From Tetranychus cinnabarinus (Eukaryota; Arthropoda; Arachnida; Trombidiformes; Tetranychidae): 64,000 nucleotides of DNA. Position 1 is the first letter of the stretch, and each line of letters opens with the position of its first letter. The stretch lies in assembly GCA_022266195.1 (NCBI GenBank), contig WHVY01000008.1:992001-1056000 (forward strand), given 5' to 3'. The notes below the pieces were generated by a model. That model ran no database searches. It had not been told where the DNA came from and saw only the letters and a list, made by a program, of their open reading frames with translations. This document shows, one piece after another, positions 47,635 to 61,900 of this stretch. The translations under genes and the position numbers were made by a program.

Positions 47635-50600
47635 TGAACATAAAAATGATGATAAACAATTCGAAATCTCGCCTAGCTATTACCAATTGAACAAAAGCCA
47701 GTAAAGCATATATTAATAATGAGCAGTATCATGAGTTTCGTAACCCATTCATTCATTGTTTATCAAGTGCATATCATTATTAGTACTTTTCACATCAATT
47801 CAATATTTCACTTTCCATGTGAATAGACTGATTATAATGGAAATGATTTTTCTCATGACAATTTGCGAGGAATTTGTTTGCCTGACAATATTGTTTGCAC
47901 TCTCAACTTGAAAGATATTCAACAATCGAATAATAATTGAATGATTATTCAAAAAATTGGCGAAAAAAAAAAGAATTGAGAAAAGCAGAAAGAAATGCAG
48001 AAACATGGAAAATTCATTGATTGACAAGTTATTATCATTTCTCAAACCTCAAGCAACATCATCATTTTATTGTTTGTTTATTGATCAAGGGATAGAGTTA
48101 CAGGGAGTGACTGGGAGTTGAGTGTAAATCAGCTGAATGTTTAACAGTGAACTGTTGATTAAGAATGGAAAATGTTGGAAAATGAAAAATGAGAATCGAA
48201 AAAAGTTTCCTCCAATCTGCAGAAAAAGGAAAACAAAATGTAAAAATACATCTCATTTCATTCTGATAAGTATTATTAATAATATAAAGTTGAACAGAAA
48301 AGAGGAGAGAAAATATATTTCTTGCAATTCCAGAACATTAACATTGACATGAAAAGAATCAAAAACCAAATCTATTGAAATGAGAATGGAATACAGAAAT
48401 TTCTCGGAATCTTCTTCTTTCCAAACAGAACTTTTAACGCTCTCAATTTTTTCCATCAAAACTTTTTTACTTCAAAATTTTCCTCTCTTCAACATTTTCC
48501 ATCTTTTGCTTTTTGTTTCATTTCTCAACACACACCTTGAACTCTTCATGAATGTTGCAAGGTTTATCTCATTGAAACTGTTTCACCTTTTACCATGTTT
48601 TAATACCAATCAATAATGGAAAAGCAAATATTCACAATCTTCTGGACCAAAGTGTTATTCATCTTGAAATTTAATAAAACAACTGTCCAATAAGGAGAAA
48701 AGCAGAAAATGGAAAATGAAGGAACAGAGGAAAAGATTGAAATTTAAAATAATATCAACATTCTGTTCAGGTTATTGCGATCAAGTTTAGCTTTTCTTTC
48801 TGAACATTTTCTTCTTCACATCATTATTGATATTCAACTTTGAAAAAACAAAAGCTAAGTGAAGAAAGAAAAAGAACAAAATTTGACTCAATTTTGTCAT
48901 TTTGGTTCAATCGCCAATTCAAACCTGTTATCATGTATTTATAATTTCAAATTGTTACTCGAAAAGATGAAACAAACAAAAAAGCCAGAAGGTATTTAAG
49001 CTTATTGTTAAGAGAATGGTGGAAAAAGAATGAACAAAATTGTTCATTCTTTCAGATTTCATTTTTTCTCTCTTTTATCAACTCTTCAGTCTAGTTGAAC
49101 TGTTATTGATTTTATCCTTTCCTTTGTATTACTTTTGAGATAAACTTATTTAGATGTTTTCATTTGTTTCAAATAAAGATTTAAACATTTCTTCAGTCTT
49201 GCCCATGTTTCATCCCATCAATACTCATCTTTCTCAGCTTATCATCATTATCGTCTTTTCCCTCAATTTATCATGTTTAGACCTTTTGTTCAACCTTCCA
49301 AGGCACTTTCCTTGAAACAGCTTGAAGGCTTTTAAAATCAACTCAACTTATCAATTGAATCAACTTGCCATTAATGAAACTCTTTGCACCATATTGCCAA
49401 CTAATGATGGTCATGATGTTCAACAAGAATTCAGTAAACTTCAAGATTGACGAAAATTGATTTGATAAACATTCGAACATTCAAAGAGTCGAAAATGAAC
49501 ATTTGCATAAAGTTTACAATCACAATTAATCACGACTCTCATGAAATGTTAAGCACTTTCCGACTTAATCTTGATAAATTGCTCTCAAAGTTTAACTTTA
49601 CTTATAATGAACATTCAGTTTCATTGTGAAACTTTCAAATGTGCCAATCATCATTGAAACTGACATTAGAATGAAATTTAATTCAATTTCCACCAACAAA
49701 ACCAGAATATTTATTCCAATATTATCCATGATATCTTGGCTATCATTTTAATCTAATGTTTCTTCAGAACAATTTAACCAAATTTTCAATTTAAACTCAT
49801 CAAAATTTCTCAACAAAATAAAGTAAACTTTGGGTTTGGGAAAAGAGTTATCAGCTAATGTTCATTTTCAATTCTGATAAGTTAATAATTAGAGAAGAAA
49901 AAAAAGGTTTAGGAATTAGGGAATAATGGATAACAGGGAATGCTCATGATTATGATAAATATTAATATCTTAATGATAATAAATGTTATCATGATCTCTG
50001 TAAATCTAAAGGTTAAAGGTTGAAAAGTTTGTAAGTTGATATAAATAATGAAACAATTTAAAATGAAGTAAACCTTGAAAAAGGTTTGAAAACATTTCAT
50101 AGACAATTAAGAATCCAATTTTTGTTGCATTTTCTGTTTGAAAAATGATTTTTTCATTTCAAATCTTTTCTCAGTTTCCGCAACTTGAGCAATCTTATGA
50201 ACAAATCTGTTTTTCATATTGAAATTAGGTTGATGTTAATGGATAAAAGCATAATTTTCATTGCATAATATTGGATAATCAATACCAATAGTCGAATGAT
50301 AAGTTAATAAAAGTCTGTCTAGAGGTTCATGGTGATTGGCAAGAGGAAAGGTTCAACAGATAATATTGAATAAATTAATTTCATCAATTCAAATGTGTAT
50401 TGCATTAGGAAAGGAATTTTTTTTCTTGAATTTCTTCTTCTTCTTTTTCTTTTTCTTTGGACCAAAAGAGTTAGACAACGGAAACGAATGCAAGAAAAGC
50501 CAAGAAACGGAAGGAAAAGCCAAAGTTTCAAGAATCATTGAGTTGAGTTAAGTTCTTGCTCTTGTTTTTGGGTTTATTTTGTTTTCCCTTTTCTCCTCGT

Positions 50601-51560
50601 TTCTGGTCCATTCAAGCTCTATTTATAATGCTTTTGTTGCCATTGGATGAATGAATAAAAGTTGGATTATGTAATGAAACATTATCATTATTTCAGTGTT
50701 AGTTTGTTGACATGATTCTTGGAATGATTAATTATCAGAACATGCAACTCTATGAATTTCAATGTTAGTGTAAAGTTGACAGTTGAAAGTATAAATAGAA
50801 ATAAAGTTTACTTTTATTTTGTACGAAAAGAGTTGCGATTCTTTTAGAGATAAAAATGTTTCCATTTTTCATCTTTTCAATTGTTGCTCAAACTTCAACT
50901 GATTCAATTCATTCCCTTATTTGCATTAATAAAACCTTTTCCTTTCAAATGAAAATCCTTCAAACAGATCACAAATTTTGAGCAACTTTTTCTTCAGTTT
51001 CGTTCCAACGAACAGCAAGTCGTCGGACAAAGTTGCGTATAAACAAAATCATTGAATTGACTTTTGTTCAATAAATTTTTATGAGTTCTGCCTTAAAAGT
51101 TCTGCTTTTCTTATGCTAAAATATCTTCTAATAAGAATTTCTTTCACTAATTTTCTCTCTTTGCCTGAAGATATTGACTGCTCTTCAGGGTTAAACCAAT
51201 GTGATCATGAAGACGATAAAAGTAATGAGCTGTAAAAATGTTCTTTAAATCGATTAAGAAACTCGATTCCCATAAACTTTGTGAACATGAAATCGATATT
51301 ATTATGCAAAAATAACTTTAAAAGAAGTTCTAAGCGAAACTTGAGAACAAATTTTCATAGTTAAACTTGAACTTTTCATCCACGGTGAAGGAGTTTGAAA
51401 CTAAAAAGTGTTTGAACTTTTCATTTTTTGGAGTTTTTCATTCCAAGGCAAAAAATGCGGCTTCAAAATTATATCTGAATCTTAAGAGTAATTCATTTGG
51501 CAGTGCAAAACTTCATTGAATCCAATGAGAAGAGCAACTCTTTTGGTGGAAAAACTTGAA
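47635..51560. other. Non-coding region
   Basis: AT-rich, with pyrimidine tracts near 50430-50460 (TTCTTC). Phe-rich and Lys-rich frames here are products of those tracts. No gene is seen. Confidence 0.4.
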
Positions 51561-52253
51561 TTAAATGTTTAATCGTCAAAATTTTACTCAAATTGGCCAT
51601 TAACCTGTGTCTAAAAATTACTAGACAACTCGATCGAAGCGATTTATTTATCGACCTGATGAAGATTAAGGCTTGCATTTGGTATCAATGGATAGCTTAG
51701 GATCAGAGCTTTTCAAAAATATAGCTTAAGCTATGCTCTAAGGCATAATCTACTCACATTTCAAGATTTTGTAGCTAGAGTCTGAAATAAGATTTTGCAA
51801 ATTTTTTTAACATATTCAATATTATTTTTAATCCTATTAATTAGTTCCTTTGGATTTTGAGTCGGAAATCAATCTAGAATAAGCTTTAGGCTTTATCTAA
51901 CCAAAATACCTCAATTGGACAGATTTCAGAAGATTCAGCTGTGATCAGAGGACTTTTGAATCGAAAGTCCATTTAGAGCTGTGCTTTTTTTGAAAAAAAT
52001 GTTGAGCACGGTGTATGCTGAATTAGCAAATAAGTAATGAAATAATTTTCGGAAATGTGTGAAATTTTTACACAATATCGATCCTAGTGCAATAAGAAAT
52101 TTCTGCAAGTTTCAACTCTCTATCTTTCTTAGTTCCGGCAAAAACTGAATTATAATGTTGTCCAGTAATTTTTAGACACAGGTTAGTTAATCTTCTTGAT
52201 TCCCCTGAAACTTGATTTACATTGTTATTGTAATTGAAACATTGGTTTAACAC
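51561..52253. repeat. Inverted pair of short coding-like relics
   Basis: AACCTGTGTCTAAAAATTAC at 51604-51623 recurs on the minus strand at about 52165-52184, extended by more than 8 matching bases with one difference. Both copies lie in open frames that translate to INLCLKITRQ (plus) and TNLCLKITGQ (minus) and then diverge. The minus frame continues through FAGTKKDRELKLAEISYCTR to a stop. They look like two inverted copies of one unidentified gene fragment, or a degraded fold-back element. Confidence 0.45.
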
Positions 52254-53570
52254 AAAACTGGATTAGAAGCCATAATCAGAAGAATAAATATTCATAAAAT
52301 TGAACATTATTTGATTAGTTGAAAGTAAACAGTAAAACATTGAATAATTGCTCAACATATGTATTATATTGATATAACACTTTGAGCTACCATTTTCAGT
52401 GATAAAATGAATAATAAAATATTAATCTGTTTACAAGAATCGCTCATTTGATGAGAAAAGTTTTCATTTGATTAACATTTTTAATCCTCTCTGATTGACT
52501 TTTAACCTCAAATAACTGACACAGATTATCAGAGCAATTGTTTCACTCAATCCTTGATTATTCAATTTACTTGCTTCTTCATTTCAATTGATATTTATTG
52601 GTCGTCAGAATAATGCATGAGAGTAATGATGATTGATTTGGAAATGTTGAAAACAATTTATAACAATAATTTGCGATCATTTAACAATATCTAATCCGGT
52701 TAAAAGCAAGATTGATTGTTCAATCAGTTAAGGCTTTGTTTTCAACATTTGTATAAAAGTTTAAAACTCAGAGTCACTTTATAAATATTACATTTGAATG
52801 TATTAAAATATATTCAATTTAAACATTATAAATGAATAATAAATAATGGTAAACACTAGTGAATGTCAAAGGAAAACGAACCAGAAAAAAATGTCAATTG
52901 TTTGCATCTCACTTTTAATTCCCTTTAGTGATTTACAATTGAATCTTGGTGTACTTTTCTTGAGCTTTGCGACTTTTATTTCCCTTCTTGTCTCCATTAT
53001 TGTGTCAATCTTACAGCAACTCTTCACAATGAGAATGACTTTCTTGGGAAACAACAAAAGTCTCAGAAATAAATAAAATCTCGCTTCGAGGTAACGCAGT
53101 AATTATCAAATTTAAATAAATTTATTGAAGTGAAAAATCAGAACGATGGCAAAATGAAAACCAAAGATAAAGATTTAATTAAAAGTTAAATCTAACTGGA
53201 ACTGAGGGTTAAACTGACTTAGCAAATCTATACAATATATAAAGTCAAAGCATCAAATTTTTGCGTCAAGATGTGGTGTTGTGGTCGAACTGAGCAGGTT
53301 CTAAGAAAAAAAATTACACAGCGTGAAAGCCCTAATTCAACTACAACGACGAAAAATAGGAAACCTGTCCTCAGAATCTCATGACCTCTGAGAAATTCAT
53401 GAAAATAGAGACTGGGGGAAAAAATGTAGAATCCGTATTCAATAACATTGAGAGAGGGGGAAAACTTTTTGTTATTTAGGTTGATGGTTGATTGTTGGAC
53501 CAGGATTTTATGTAAAACTTTGTCATTTGAGTAAAGAGGAAAGAGGAGACCGGCTTTTTTCATCTGTTTT
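52254..53570. other. Non-coding region
   Basis: AT-rich; no supported gene on either strand. Confidence 0.4.
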
Positions 53571-53573
53571 TTA

Positions 53574-53716
53574 CCGTCTTTTCACCGTATTGTCCGCCAT
53601 ATTGTCCACCACTCAATCCAACTCAAGAAAAGTTTCATTAAAAAGTGATGTTGTTTGATTTAGTTGATTTGGTAGATGTGTTGGATTGGGCGGTGGACAA
53701 TACCGTGAAAAGACGG
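53574..53716. mobile_element. MITE, 143 bp, PIF/Harbinger-like (TTA target duplication)
   Basis: The termini CCGTCTTTTCACCGTATTGT and, in reverse complement, CCGTCTTTTCACGGTATTGT are inverted repeats with one mismatch, and the similarity continues to CAATCCAAC about 50 bases in. The left arm carries an extra copy of a 12-bp unit (RTATTGTCCRCC). TTA flanks the element at 53571-53573 and 53717-53719. Terminal inverted repeats plus a 3-bp TWA duplication are the marks of PIF/Harbinger-type miniature elements. It has no coding capacity. Confidence 0.75.
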
Positions 53717-53719
53717 TTA

Positions 53720-56700
53720 GCATGGGTGGTTAAAAGAAATTTACGATCAGTCATGATCGTGTCTCAGCTTGTTAAGAATAACTAGACTAAATGAGTGAAG
53801 TATTAGAGTTGGATTTATAACTTGAAAATTTACTCCGTTCAATGTATCATTGCACAGACATTATCATTTGGAATAAGAAGCTCAAGAGTTAATAAACTTT
53901 GATGGTTTAATCACTTTGTAACTTTGAAGTTTTGGATTCTTGGAGCACTCTGGTTTTTTTCAAGGTAAAAGTCTTGATCGGTTAAATCAACACTCGGTAA
54001 AGAACATTGATAGCAAATATCGACAATTTTCTGTCTAAACACTATGAATGTAACCAGCAGGAAAGAGGAATGAAGGTTCAAGTATCTGTAGACAAGCAAA
54101 AAACCTAACATTACCATTCAATCCTTTATTCAATGGACACCGTTAGACCTCAATCTAATTACGAGCTTTTTAACCGCAGCAACTAGCGACATTGGAGCTG
54201 CCGTTACTGCTCACACCAGACTTACCCTTGATTAAAGTCTACACTAAAGAAAGCAATTTGTCAAAACCTTAGTAAACTTTGGTCTACAAAGTGATCGACT
54301 TTATCAGTCGATATTGTTGATCAAATTTTCAAGTCTCGATATGATGCAAAATAACTGAATATTGGCCACGTTAAAGCCAATTGGAAACTCGAAAGGGCGG
54401 AAATTAATTTTGTACCTTTTGTACCTTTTGCTAGTGACAACAAGTGAAACAAAAAGTCTCATTAGTTTCAATCATTATTTTAGGCACAATTCATCAACCT
54501 CATTATGAAAGTATCAATATGACTTGAGAAGCAGGAGAACCTGGTGAGAAACAGTTTCCTTGTTAACAGAATAATGAAGAAGAAACTGATTTATGTATTC
54601 TGAGTTTCTCTCTCTTTTTTGTTCCCTCTTCCTCTCATTCAATTCCACCATGGAAATGATAATAATGCAAGTTGATTAACGCCTTTTTCGGGTTCAGATG
54701 GTGATTAACTTTACAAGACAACCTTAAATCTGAAAGGTAATAATAATGGTGATGAGGAAAGGATCAAGTGTGAACAAGAAAACAAAAGTAACAGTAAAAA
54801 GTGAAGAGCAAAAAGCAAGTTTACATGATGATACATGGAAATGATGAACAGTGTTTTTTTTGTTCAACTCAATCAGGTTAAATTGGCTTCAAATGTTGAT
54901 AGATTTTGAGTGTTAATTTTTCCTTCTCCTCATCATTATCATCTTACAAATAGCTTTACACACATTATGCACTAAATGGCAGTAATTGTTGATGATAAAC
55001 ATTAGAGCTATTTTGTTGATTAGTTAAAGGTTTACATCTAATGGTTTCTTGATTAATGTAAACAGACTTTCCTGTTAGTGAGAAATGTTAATCTTTAAAT
55101 TAGTGAATTGTTCATGTTGTTTAGTTAATTTAACTTGAACAGTAATTGAGTAAAATTAATGTTTCATATTGTTGATTTGAACGGTAAATGTAAGCAAAAT
55201 GTCTATTAAATATTGATGTAAACTCAGGGAATGATATTTTTGCATAAAATTTCATTTTGTTGGAGCAAAAAATTTACTTAAAAATGAAAAAGCAAAAGTT
55301 TCAATCTTAAAATGAATAACATTAATTGCATTTTCAACCACAATCAATGAAGTTAATTTAAAGATTGCTTCGCCTTTTATGTTCATTGACTTAAACTCAA
55401 TTCTTCATTTAATGGGAAAAAGAGTAAAGAATTGACAATTTAATTTTCATTTAGAGTTTACTTTCTCATTCCCTGATTCCCTGATTATTATCATATTTTG
55501 ATTTCTGAGGTTTTGCTATTCATTTTGTCCCAATCGGTTTAGTGAAGGAAAAAAATCATTTGACTGTTATCAAGTTGTAGAAAAAAGTGAATAAAAAAGT
55601 TGATTCATTTTAGGGGAAGAAAGAAGGAAAATTGAGAAAATATTGATAATTTTTCATTCCTTAGAAGAAGAATAAAAGATGGAAATTTGAAAACGAATAA
55701 TGAATTTCGGGAAAACTGAGACATGAGAAGTTCATGTTTTGCAAGTGAATATGAATATTGAAGTCGTAGAGATAATAGATTATGGCTATTGAAAGATGCT
55801 ATGAAAAGTTCATTAAAATTTAGATTCAGCATTTTCTTTGCATTGAATTTGGTTACATTGAGTCACAAATCAATTTGACTTTCTTTTGGTGAAACTTGTT
55901 CATGGTAAAGTCATGATGAAATTTTCAATTAGAGTATTGATTTTGATTGATTCATTTTAGCTATCAAAGTGTTCAACTTTCAGTCAATTTGTAAAATACA
56001 ATGGAAGTGAAAAAAAAACAAGAGACGATAATTAATGTTGGATATTACAAATTGGTTTAAGTTGTTGTGTTCAGTGAATTTGAACAAAGGCTATTGAAAG
56101 GACAACAGACCAAATGACCCAAATTTTGTGGCTCCAGTTTAGCCATCCTGTACTGTTGTGTGCATTTGGCAATTTATTGTTTATTCAGAGAAACAAGTTC
56201 CATTGAAGATAGAGATCGATATTCAGAAGGAATCAGTTAGTTGAAGATGAAATATTCCGCCAGTTTACCCATTTGTATCATTAGTTTGAATGAGCCAATT
56301 AGGGTTACCATTAGCCTTAAGTAAATTATCATCATCATCATCAAGATCATTCTCAGTGTTTCCAGTCTTCCTTTGGTCTTCCTCCTTTGGAAGAAAGGAA
56401 AAGGATTGAGATTGAAAGCAACATACTGGAATAACCTTTTACCAATCATTTAACAGTAACATTGGAAACAATTAATCAATAATTTGCATTACTCCTTAAA
56501 TTATCGTCATTAGAGTTAACACTTAAACCTCTAATCATCCAAATAAATACTATTAAGGACTGTTAACTAACTATTACTCGAGTTGCTTTTTTGCCTTCTG
56601 TTTCCATTAAAGTTGCCTTTTTTTGTATTCATTTTCATTGATCAAACCTTGGCTTGTTGCTGTTGACGCGCATTCAACATGAAAAGATATTGATGAAAAC

Positions 56701-58917
56701 AGTTTCAATGAGCGTATTCACATTGTGTATTATCAACATTATCATCTACTTTATTGTCAACATTATTCATGATACAATTTCAATGCTATGCGGTAATATG
56801 AGCAATAATAATTGTACATTTATAACTCCATCTATCTGTTTGTTCAAGGTGTTATTGGTCTGTATTTGTGTTCATCTTGTGATAACACTCCAATGTTATC
56901 TATTATTTATTTATGTATTTCTGCCTAATAACTGTTGTTAAATCGTTTCCAAATGTGCATTAAATGATTAATATCATCAGCTCATACAGTTATTCAGTTC
57001 AACTTACCCTTATTAGCTTGATAAATGAGTCTTATAACATTACAACTGATGGTATAACAATCAACAAATCAACATTTTCCCTTTATTATGTTCAAACTAA
57101 CAAATCACCATTAACATCAATGTAAGCCCTTCTTAACCAAATGTATAAAAAGTAATTTACAATAATTTCAAGACTCGAGTCAAATGAAGCTCAAAATGAT
57201 CAACTCTCAAATTACATCGATTTGTGTGAAGCAAAACAATTTAATTTTACAATCAACTAACCAGAAAATTGTTTCTAATGTTGAAAGTAATTCAAATGTC
57301 TGGACAATTTGGTTTACAAGTTGATTCACAATTTGAATGTAAAATCTTAAGGTTTAGTCTTGCAGGAAAAACCTTTTTGTAACTTTAAGAAGGTTGCTTT
57401 GGACAGTTTGTATGGTCAACTTGATTGTTTGGTTTTGCTGGACACTCGTTTCGCTATTATTAGATTTTGCTTCATATTTTTCATTCATCGTTAAATAATG
57501 GATTTAATTTGGGTTTTATTCTTGTTTTGTTTTGAGCTTGACCTGAGATGAAAGGGAAAAAAAGGAAAATAAAAATCAATGTTAGTGTTTTTTTTGTATT
57601 TTTGGGTTCCTTTGATCTGATAAAAGTAAAAGTATTACAATTTGTAAATACAAATAACAAAGGGTTTGTTTTGCCTTTTACCTTTGTTGCTACTGATGAA
57701 GCCATTTTTGTTTATTTCAGTCAACAAGACAAGTTGATAGGGAACGTAATTCCCAGTTCAATTGATATCTTTGTTAAAAATAGTTGTCTTCGTGTGTGTT
57801 TGTTTGTGTATTATTGCATGCTTTTAGTTCACGTTGACAATTTCAAGTAGACACATGAGCTAAAAATGGAAAGTTATCATGAATCTTGAAATGTATAAAA
57901 AAAGTTTTATCATCATGAGATGGAATAAAAAAAGGTAAACGAATCAAGAAAATGGAAAAAAGGAGAAAAAAAATTCTGTAGTTTTACACACCTGATGAAT
58001 GGCTTTATAATGGATTGCTGTTGCTCTGACAGACAATTGTTTATTGAATGGGTTTAAAAGGTTAGGTAAAGATGGAGACTTGAAAAGTCAATTTTATCAA
58101 TTTAACTAACAAAACTCACAAATCTGGTGAAATTCAATCGTGAATACGACTCTTTGAAATGGATTATTTTTCATGATTTAATTTTGCTAAATGCAAATCT
58201 ATTTGGAAAGGTTGAACCTGTCCAATGTTGAATGTTGATTAAAGTAAGTTGTAAAATTAATCTAAAATTCATTCAAATGTTTAGTAATTGGGAATAATTT
58301 TGACTTTTCGTGGGTTGAAATTTCTCTCTGAGCTTAAATTTGATGAAAAATGAAACTAAATGGATAGTTTTACATTGGAAAAGCGCAATAAACGTTTTTC
58401 ACGATTATTTTGAATCTTTTGATTTCGTGCAAATTGACAGTAAATGTACACATTTTTGGTCAAAGAGCCAATTATTGAAGCTATAGCTAAACACGAATCA
58501 ATATTTAACTGAGGAAATTAAAAATTTTCAAAGTATCTCATTATCTGGTTATGTTGACATTGATCGCTGTTCTTTATTTTTCATCCTTTATAAGTTATGG
58601 AACATGAATTTTGCTTTTATAATCAATTTTTTCTTCTCTTTCTGATTCTCTTCAGATTATCTGGTCCAATCGATAATAGATTGATTGATTAACTATTTGC
58701 TGACATCAATTGAAGTTGAAAATGGAATTAAAGAGCTCTTTTTGGATTGAAATTGTGCAAAACAGGAGCAAACTATTGATGGTGACGATTATCATGTCCA
58801 TTGGCTTTGAAATAGATTTATAAGAAATGGTGAGAATTTTTGATATGCAAATGATTGGTGAACATTATTAATGTAACATCAATCAGCTTTATATCAAAAA
58901 CTGTAATGTTTTGATTG
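53720..58917. other. Region upstream of PLC-epsilon, no gene called
   Basis: AT-rich sequence with an ATCATCATC tract near 56327-56342. Open frames at 56654-56941 and 57548-57850 are hydrophobic or Phe/Val-rich and without motif. A pyrimidine-rich stretch ending TTCTCTTCAG near 58654 could be the acceptor of a 5' UTR exon leading to the PLC-epsilon start. Confidence 0.4.
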
Positions 58918-61900
58918 ATGGCTGCTACACGAGAAAATCCAGAATCAGAAGCAATAGAGAAACCAGCAAGTTCAGTTGTACCATCAGCATCAACCACAGC
59001 AACAGCTGCTATCGAAACACCAATCGTAATATCAACAATTTCAAGCGCATTTGCCCTTTGTAAAGATCATTCAGCTTCTCCGTCAAAAAATAATGGTAAA
59101 CGTAAAAATGGAAAGATAAAGGACTTGGACAGTGGTGGTGGTGGCGGTGGAGTGGGCAGTAGTGGTGGTGAGAGCAGCAATGATAGAGTAGAGTTTGAAA
59201 GAGTCAAAGCCAATTTACTGGAGTCTGGTGACGTTTGTCCGACAAATGAATCTGGAAATAATGTAAACAGAAGTGCCAGAATTAGGAATAACAATAATAG
59301 TAATAATTTCAACTATAATGCCAATGTAGCCAGTAATAATAACAATAATTCAATTAGTACCAATAATAATCTAAATAATAGTAATAACCTAAATAATAAT
59401 AATAATAGCAGTAATAACAAGGGTAATGTTTGGGTTAGTGGGACAAATAAAGAGTTAACTATTACATCTACTTACCATCCAAATGAAGATTTTAGGAGGA
59501 AACATCGAGAAGATGATTGCTTCTATGAGATAAACGCCGATCCTTCCACTTATTTTAATACTAGTGGACCTTGTCCTGGTACCCCGTCCTCTTATCAACC
59601 TGATCATGGGGTCAGCTTTGTGCCAATTAATGAAACCATCAACAGGATAGATCCAAGTGTATTACAATGTATGCATCGAGGTACAACGGTAATCCATTAT
59701 GAAGAGGAAACTGGTAAATCTTGTTGTGTTTACCTTCAATTGGAAAAATCAAATGGACTTTTGGCTTGGTGTAAACCTCCTTGGCCTGCTAACAATGTCC
59801 CATTGGGTAAACCGACATCATATACAACGTCTGGATCATCATCTTCATCCTCACCATCATCGACTATATTTTCATCAAATCAAATTACATCTTCATCTTC
59901 ATTGTTAACATCCACTTATCATCAATCCAATGCTTCAAGTGATACCAATCCTTCCTGTGATATACACAAAATGGTTGTGCCCAGTATTTTTGTTAAATTT
60001 GAATCCAAAGAACCTGCTTACAATGGCCTGGAGGAAGGTTATATTGACCTTTTGTTCGTTAAAAAATTATTCACTGGACAATCTGCAATTGATCAATCCT
60101 CCGTTTGCCGTCGATTTGGCCTTAAACCATCCCTTTTAGATGGCAATTGTTTTTTCAGTTTACTTTATGGAGCCAATCTTTCGGACAATCGTTTTTTACA
60201 ATTTATTATGCCCAAAATGGTTGCCTCCCTTTGGTCCGAAGGTTTACGCCAGCTAATTGGTCAACTTGAAATTCAACGAACTTTAGCAGATCAAAGGGTA
60301 ACCTGGTTAAAGGGTAAATACCTGCAATTGTTTTACTCCAATGGCGCCTGTGTTGGTCCCACTCCAGCAGAAGCCATCAAAGCTTTCGGAGGTCGCAAAT
60401 GGGCTTTGGAAACAGTTGGTGGTTCTTCCGTCGGTGGATCAACCAGTGAATCAGGTCAAAGTAAACGATCTTCCGCTTTTGGTATTGCATCGTCCAAACT
60501 TCGTAAGAAGAAGAATGGTTCATCTCCAAGCTTGACTTCAATGGTTCGTAATGCCAGTTTAAGATCTCAATCTTCTGTTACCTCAGATGGTTCCGGTAGC
60601 TTTATGAGTGGTACTAGTGGTTCACCAGGAAGTGGCAAATTCAAAGGTACATCTTCGGAAGGTAAAAATCCATTTATGCGAACCGGTAAACTGGTTAAAG
60701 TACTTACTCGAAGCAAATCAAAATTGGATGATGTTATCCCTATCAAATCTCGTAGCTCCATCTATGAGAGCAGCAATCAACCATCTTCAACCCTGTCAAC
60801 ACCAATTAAAAGAGCAATTACATTGTCTTCAAAGAAAGGTTCAGCTTCACCTAAAACCGATGGTAACAAGCCACGAGCAAGTCGACCTGGATCCGTTAGT
60901 CCGACGAGAAGCATTAAATCGTCATCATCTAATGAAAATTTAAAAGAAACACCTGATTCACAGTTGATTGGGGAATCACCAACTGGAACTCTTTCATCAA
61001 CCACAGTCTCATATCACAGAAGATTAAAAAAACTTTTAACTCGAGAAAAGTCAATTTTGGATGGATCGCCACAATCGCTTTGCTATGAGAATGGATCACT
61101 TCGGACTAATGATATCGACGATGATGTACCTACCTCTTCATCTGCAGCAACCTCCGCAACCGTTACACTTACTTCATCCAACTCTGTTACAACTGCTGAT
61201 GCCAATTTAACCTCTTCATCAGGTGTTCCTATAACTTCTTCTTCGCCTCCGTCTTCATCATCTTCAACTTCAACCATTAAATGTAAACCTTCCATAACTC
61301 ATTCCTCGAAAATGAATTTTATTGAATTTATGCAATTATACAGAGCATTCTTGATTCGATCAAGAAAGGATATTAAAGACATTTTTGAAGATTTGGCCTC
61401 TAAAACGGACATTCACTCGGCTGTTGAGGAAACAGAAGATCCAATCAACTTGGAAAGGCAAACTGATGGTTACAGTAAACGAATCATTGGATTGTTAACC
61501 CGTAATTTTACCCCTTTTGACAATGAATTGGACGATGTTCAACGGAGCAAAATTTATGACGCCATTGCTTCAGCTTCCATTGTCGCTAATTGTGCTGGTG
61601 TGGATACAATGAGAACACTTTTAATGACCATTGAAGATTTTCAAAGTTTTTTACGAACATATCAGAATGAGAATCGTCCTTTTGACGAGGTTAAACGTCT
61701 CATTGCTCGACACGAACCAGATTCAAGTTTACGGGCCAAAAATTGTCTTTCGTTTGAAGGTTTTGCTTGTTATCTAATGGATAAAATTAATTATGCTTTT
61801 ACACCCGAGCTGTCAACTTATGATCCAGATGATATGGATGAACCTCTTTCTCATTATTACATTGCTACCTCTCATAATACCTACTTAACTGGTCATCAGT

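Noticed and set aside
50336..50551. Phe-rich open frame
   Set aside because: Produced by the TTC/TTTTTC tract at about 50430-50460.
56654..56941. Possible small membrane protein (95 codons)
   Set aside because: The hydrophobic, Ile/Cys-rich translation fits AT-rich noncoding DNA; no homology or splice context.
59067..61295. Minus-strand and other-frame open frames overlapping PLC-epsilon
   Set aside because: They are shadows of the Ser/Gly/Asn-rich coding strand, which has clear domain support.
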